The translations under genes were made by a program, and so were the position numbers. A stretch of 64,000 bases of DNA, from the NCBI RefSeq assembly GCF_027744825.2, contig NC_071350.1, positions 1,426,001 to 1,490,000 on the forward strand. Direction: 5' to 3'. Every line of letters begins with the position of its first letter. Within the stretch, counting starts at the first letter, position 1. Under the pieces are notes generated by a model. It had not been told where the DNA came from. It worked only from the letters and a program-made list of their open reading frames with translations, and made no database searches. Of this stretch, positions 60,431-64,000 are shown in pieces. Source of the DNA: Synchiropus splendidus (taxonomy: Eukaryota; Chordata; Actinopteri; Syngnathiformes; Callionymidae).

Positions 60431-63400
60431 TGAAGTGTTGTTCCAAAGTTATCAACACTTTTATGTTTGGCGTTCTGGAATTAACCTTATGTGAGGCTGA
60501 AAACACGTTTTCTGCATTGTGACATAACTTTGCAGGGAAGCTTCAGAACATGAAATTTTCACATCCCACGATAGCAGAAAGGGTCTTTCTAGTAGTTAAA
60601 CATCAAATCTAAGCTGTCTAAAGTGTTTTTCCAAAGTTATCAACATTTTTATGTTTGGCGTTCCGGAACCCACCTTATCTCAGGCTGTAAAAGCATTTTC
60701 TGCAATGTGCCATAACTTTGGAGGGAAGCTTCAGAACATGAAATTTTAACCGGCCACTATAGCAGAGAGGGTCCTTCGAGTAGTTGCACATCAAATCTAA
60801 GCTGTCTGAAGTGTTTTTTCAAAGTTATCATATTTTTATGTTTGGCGTTCTGTAATTGACCTTGTCTCATGCTGAAAACGCGTTTTCTGCATTGTGCCAT
60901 AACTTTGCAGGGAAGCTTCAGAACATGAAATTTTCACCTCCCACTATAGCAGAAAGGCTTTTTGCAGTAGTTGCACATCAAATCTAAGCTGTCTGAAGTG
61001 TTTTTCCAAAGTTATCAACATTTTTATGTTTGGCTTTCCGGAATCGACCTTATCTCAGGCTGAAAACGCGTTTTCTGCATTGTGCCATAACTTTGCAGGG
61101 AAGCTTCAGAACATGAAATTTTCACCTCCCACTATAGCAGAAAGGGTTTTTCTAATAGTTGCACATCAAATCTAAGCTGTTTGAAGTGTTTATCCAAAGT
61201 TATCAACATTTTTATGTTTGGCGTTCCGGAACCCACCTTATCTCAGGCTGTAAAAGCATTTTCTGCATTGTGCCATAACTTTGGAGGGAAGCTTCAGAAC
61301 ATGAAATTTTAACCTGCCACTATAGCAGAAAGGGTCCTTCTAGTAGTTGCACATCAAATCTAACCTGTCTGAAGTGTTTTTCCAAAGTTATCAACATTCG
61401 TATGTTTGGCGTTCCAGAATCGACCTTATCTCAGGCTGAAAACACGTTTTCTGCATTGTGCCATAACTTTGCAGGGATGCTTCGGAACATGAAATTTTCA
61501 ACTCCCACGACAGCAGAAAGGGTCTTTCTAGTAGTTGCACGTCAAATCTAAGCTGTCTGAAGTGTTTTTCCAAAGTTATCAACATTTTTATGTTTGGCAT
61601 TCCAGAATCGACCTTATCTCTGGCTGAAAACGCGTTTTCTGCATTGTGCCATAACTTTGCAGGGAAGCTTCAGAACATCGAATTTTCACCACCCACTATA
61701 TCAGAAAGGGTCTTTCTAGTAGTTGCACATCAAATCTAAGCAGTCTGAAGTGTTTTTCCAAAGTTATCAACCTTTTTATGTTTGGCGTTCCGGAATCGAC
61801 CTTATCTCAGGCTGAAAACGCGTTTTTTGCATTGTGCCATAACTTTGCATGGATGCTTCCGAACATGAAATTTTCACTTCCAACTACAACAGAAAGGGTG
61901 TTTCTAGCAGTTGCACATCAAATCTAAGCTATCTGAAGTGTTTTTGCAAAGTTATCAACATTTTTATGTTTGGCGTTCCGGAATCGACCTTATCTCGGGC
62001 TGAAAACGCGTTTTCTGCATTGAGCCATAACTTTGCATGGATGCTTCCGAACATGAAATTTTGACCTAACACTATAGCAGAAAGGGTCTTTCTAGTAGTT
62101 GCACATCAAATCTAAGCTGTCTGAAGTGTTTTTTCCAAACTTTTCAACATTTTTGCGTTTGGCGTTCAGGAACCCACCTTATCTCAAGCTGAAAACGCGT
62201 TTTCTGCATTGTGCCATAACTTTGCAGGAAACTTCAGAATATGAAATTTTAACCTCCCACTATTGCAGAAATGGTCTTTCTAGTAGTTGCACATCAAATC
62301 TAAGCTGTCTGAAGTGTTTTTCCAAAGTTATCTACATTTTCATGTTTGGCGTTCCTGAATCGACCTTATCTCAGGCTGAAAACGCGTGATACGAATTGTG
62401 CCATAACTTGCCATAAAGCTTCAGAACATGAAATTTTCACCACCCACTATAGCAGAAAGGGTCTTTCTAGTAGTTGCAGATCAAATCTAAGCTGTCTGAA
62501 ATGTTTTTCCAAAGTTATCAACATTTTTATGTTTGCCGTTCTGGAACCCACCTTATCTCAGTCGGAAAACGTGTTTTCTGCATTGTGCCATAACTTTGCA
62601 GGGAAGCCTCAGAACATGAAATTTTCACCTACCGCTATAGTAGAAAAGGTCTTTCTAGTAGTTGCAAATCAAATCTAAGCAGTCTGAAGTGTCTTTCATA
62701 AGTTATCAACATTTTTATGTTTGGTGTTCCGGAATCAACCTTATCTCAGGCTGAAAACGCTTTTTCGGCATTGTGCCATAACTTTGCAGGGAACCTTCAG
62801 AACATGAAATTTTCAATTCCCATTATAGCAGAAAGGGTCTTTCTCGTACTTGCACATAAAATCTAAGCTGTATGAAGTGTTTTTTGAAAGTTTTCAACAT
62901 TTTTATGTTTGGCGTTCCTGAATCGACCTTATCTCAGGCTGAAAATGCGTTTTCTGCAATGTGCCATAACTTTGCAGGGAAGTTTCAGAACATGAAATTT
63001 TCAACTCCCACTATAGCTGAATGGGTCTTTCTAGTAGTTGCACATCAAATCTAAGCTGTCTGAAGTGTTTTTCCAAAGTTATCAACATTTTTATGTTTGG
63101 CGTTACGGAATCGACCTTATCTCAGGCTGAAAACGCGTTTTACGCATTGTGCAATAACTTTGCATAAAGCTTCAGAACATTACATTTTCACATTACACTA
63201 TAGCAGAAAGGGTCTTTCTCGTAGTTGCACGTCAAATCTAAGCTGACAGATGTGTTTTTCCGAAGTTATCAACATTTTTATGTTTGGCGTTCCGGAATCA
63301 ACCTTATCTCAGGCTGAAAACGCGTTTTACGCATTGTGCCATAACTTTGCAGGAAAGCTTCAGAACATGAAATTTTCAATTCCCTCTAAAGCAGAAAGGG

Positions 63401-64000
63401 TTTTTCTCCTACTTGCACATCAAATCTAAGCTGTCTGAAGTGTTTTTCCAAAGTTATCAACATTTTTATGTTTGGCATTCCAGAATCGACCTTATCTCTG
63501 GCTGAAAACGCGTTTTCTGCATTGTGCCATATCTTTGCAGGGAAACTTCAGAACATGAAATTTTCACCTCCCACTATAGCAGGAAGGGTCTTTCTAGTAG
63601 TTGCACATCAAATCTAAGCTGTCTGAAGTGTTTTTTCAAAGTTATCATATTTTTATGTTTGGCGTTCCGTAATTGACCTTATCTCAGGCTGAAAACGCGT
63701 TTTCTGCATTGTGCCATAACTTTGCAGGGAAGCCTCAGAACATGAAATTTTCACCTCCCACTATAGCAGAAAGGGTTTTTCTAATAGTTGCACATCAAAT
63801 CTAAGCTGTTTGAAGTGTTTTTCCAAAGTTATCAACATTTTTATGTTTGGCGTTCCGGAACCCACCTTATCTCAGGCTGTAAAAGCATTTTCTGCATTGT
63901 GCCATAACTTTGGAGGGAAGCTTCAGAACATGACATTTTAACCTGCCACTATAGCAGAAAGGGTCCTTCTAGTAGTTGCACATCAAATCTAAGCTGTCTG
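60431..64000 (+). repeat. Divergent monomer block at the right side of the window
   Basis: About 19 monomers with many private changes. Variants such as GCTGTAAAAGCATTTTC (60690, 61250, 63877), TTATCATATTTTTATG (60828, 63640) and CTTTGGAGGG with CCTGCCAC recall the 1-13 kb block rather than the intervening higher-order repeats. The window stops inside a monomer, so the array continues. Confidence 0.87.

Larger units (their letters stand above)
1..64000 (+). repeat. 188-bp satellite DNA array, about 340 head-to-tail monomers
   Basis: The same unit recurs every 188 bp or so from the first to the last base. Counted from GTTCCGGAA, landmarks in order are: TTCCGGAA (monomer positions 2-9), GAAAACGCGTTTTC (28-41), CATAACTTTG (52-61), GAAGCTTC (66-73), CACCTCCCACTATAGCAG (89-106), GTAGTTGCACATCAAATC (121-138), CTGTCTGAAGTG (143-154), AAAGTTATCAACATTTTTATG (162 onward). 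All monomers point the same way and no non-satellite sequence interrupts them. Common class differences are CTGCATTG against ACGCATTG, AATTTTCACC against AATGTTCACC or AATTTTAACC, TTCCAAAG against TTCGAAAG, and GGAATCGACC against GGAACCCACC or GGAATCAACC. Such arrays are known from eukaryotic centromeres, pericentromeres and subtelomeres; which applies here cannot be read from sequence. The family and species were not recognised. Confidence 0.98.

Noticed and set aside
1..64000. More than a hundred short open reading frames (60-147 codons) on both strands with similar predicted peptides
   Set aside because: They are the same few frames of the repeat. The unit is 188 bp (two bases short of a multiple of three), so the frame shifts at each monomer and stops recur. 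The longest frames (about 25819-26262, 27324-27758, 31275-31709) exist because the 7/8 hybrid monomer is one base longer, and those at 59954-60271 because of the 56-bp deletion. No start context, domain or codon constraint supports coding.
1..64000. CRISPR-like direct repeats
   Set aside because: The entire unit repeats, with no unique spacers between conserved repeats. Unit size and variation are those of a satellite.
1..64000. CENP-B box
   Set aside because: I looked for the TTCG-4-A-2-CGGG pattern on both strands around TTTCGGAACCC, TTCGAAAG and GTTCCGGAA. None keeps the required spacing and the CGGG end.
1..64000. DnaA-box-like TTATCAACA in every monomer, suggesting a bacterial origin
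   Set aside because: It differs from the usual TTATNCACA box, it is an accidental part of the monomer, and hundreds of 188-bp tandem copies do not fit a bacterial replication origin.
1..64000. Alpha satellite or another well-known centromere repeat
   Set aside because: The unit is 188 bp, not 171 bp, and the sequence does not resemble alpha satellite as far as I can recall. I could not match it to any named family and leave it unnamed.

Overview
The whole 64 kb window is one uninterrupted tandem satellite array. The monomer is about 188 bp (about 40% G+C by hand count of a consensus), always head-to-tail and always in the same orientation, with roughly 340 copies. The window opens at the second base of a monomer (TTCCGGAA) and closes part-way through another, so both array ends lie outside it. 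I see no protein gene, tRNA, rRNA, transposon, telomere repeat or unique sequence. This organisation is typical of eukaryotic constitutive heterochromatin (centromeric, pericentromeric or subtelomeric). I do not recognise the monomer and cannot name the organism. CpG sites vary mainly by C-to-T or G-to-A transitions, which suggests a genome that methylates CpG.

Layout: (1) 1-13.65 kb: mostly divergent monomers with short local duplications. (2) 13.65-31.89 kb: a young, homogenised block built from about ten recognisable monomer types in a nearly fixed order (2-3-4-5-6-7-8-9-10), including two tandem 2821-bp 15-mers followed by a shuffled mosaic with hybrid monomers. (3) 31.89-34.85 kb: mixed monomers with a 1504-bp-spaced duplication. 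(4) 34.85-40.08 kb: three and a half copies of a 1501-bp 8-mer. (5) 39.99-42.28 kb: two copies of a 1128-bp 6-mer. (6) 42.25-45.70 kb: divergent monomers, including a 38-bp fold-back at a rearrangement junction. (7) 45.70-58.32 kb: a long higher-order repeat (20 monomers, 3761 bp in its full form) in four variant copies differing by whole-monomer deletions and insertions and by one swapped monomer. (8) 58.32-64.0 kb: a mosaic, then divergent monomers, including one monomer shortened by 56 bp.

The biology visible here is therefore the evolution of a satellite array: unequal exchange in monomer register, local amplification, gene-conversion-like swaps and template switching. The monomer also carries conserved internal symmetry: three short palindromes and a 24-nt pair of inverted arms that could let plus-strand transcripts fold into a hairpin. 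Short open reading frames recur throughout, but they are by-products of the repeat and are not annotated as genes.
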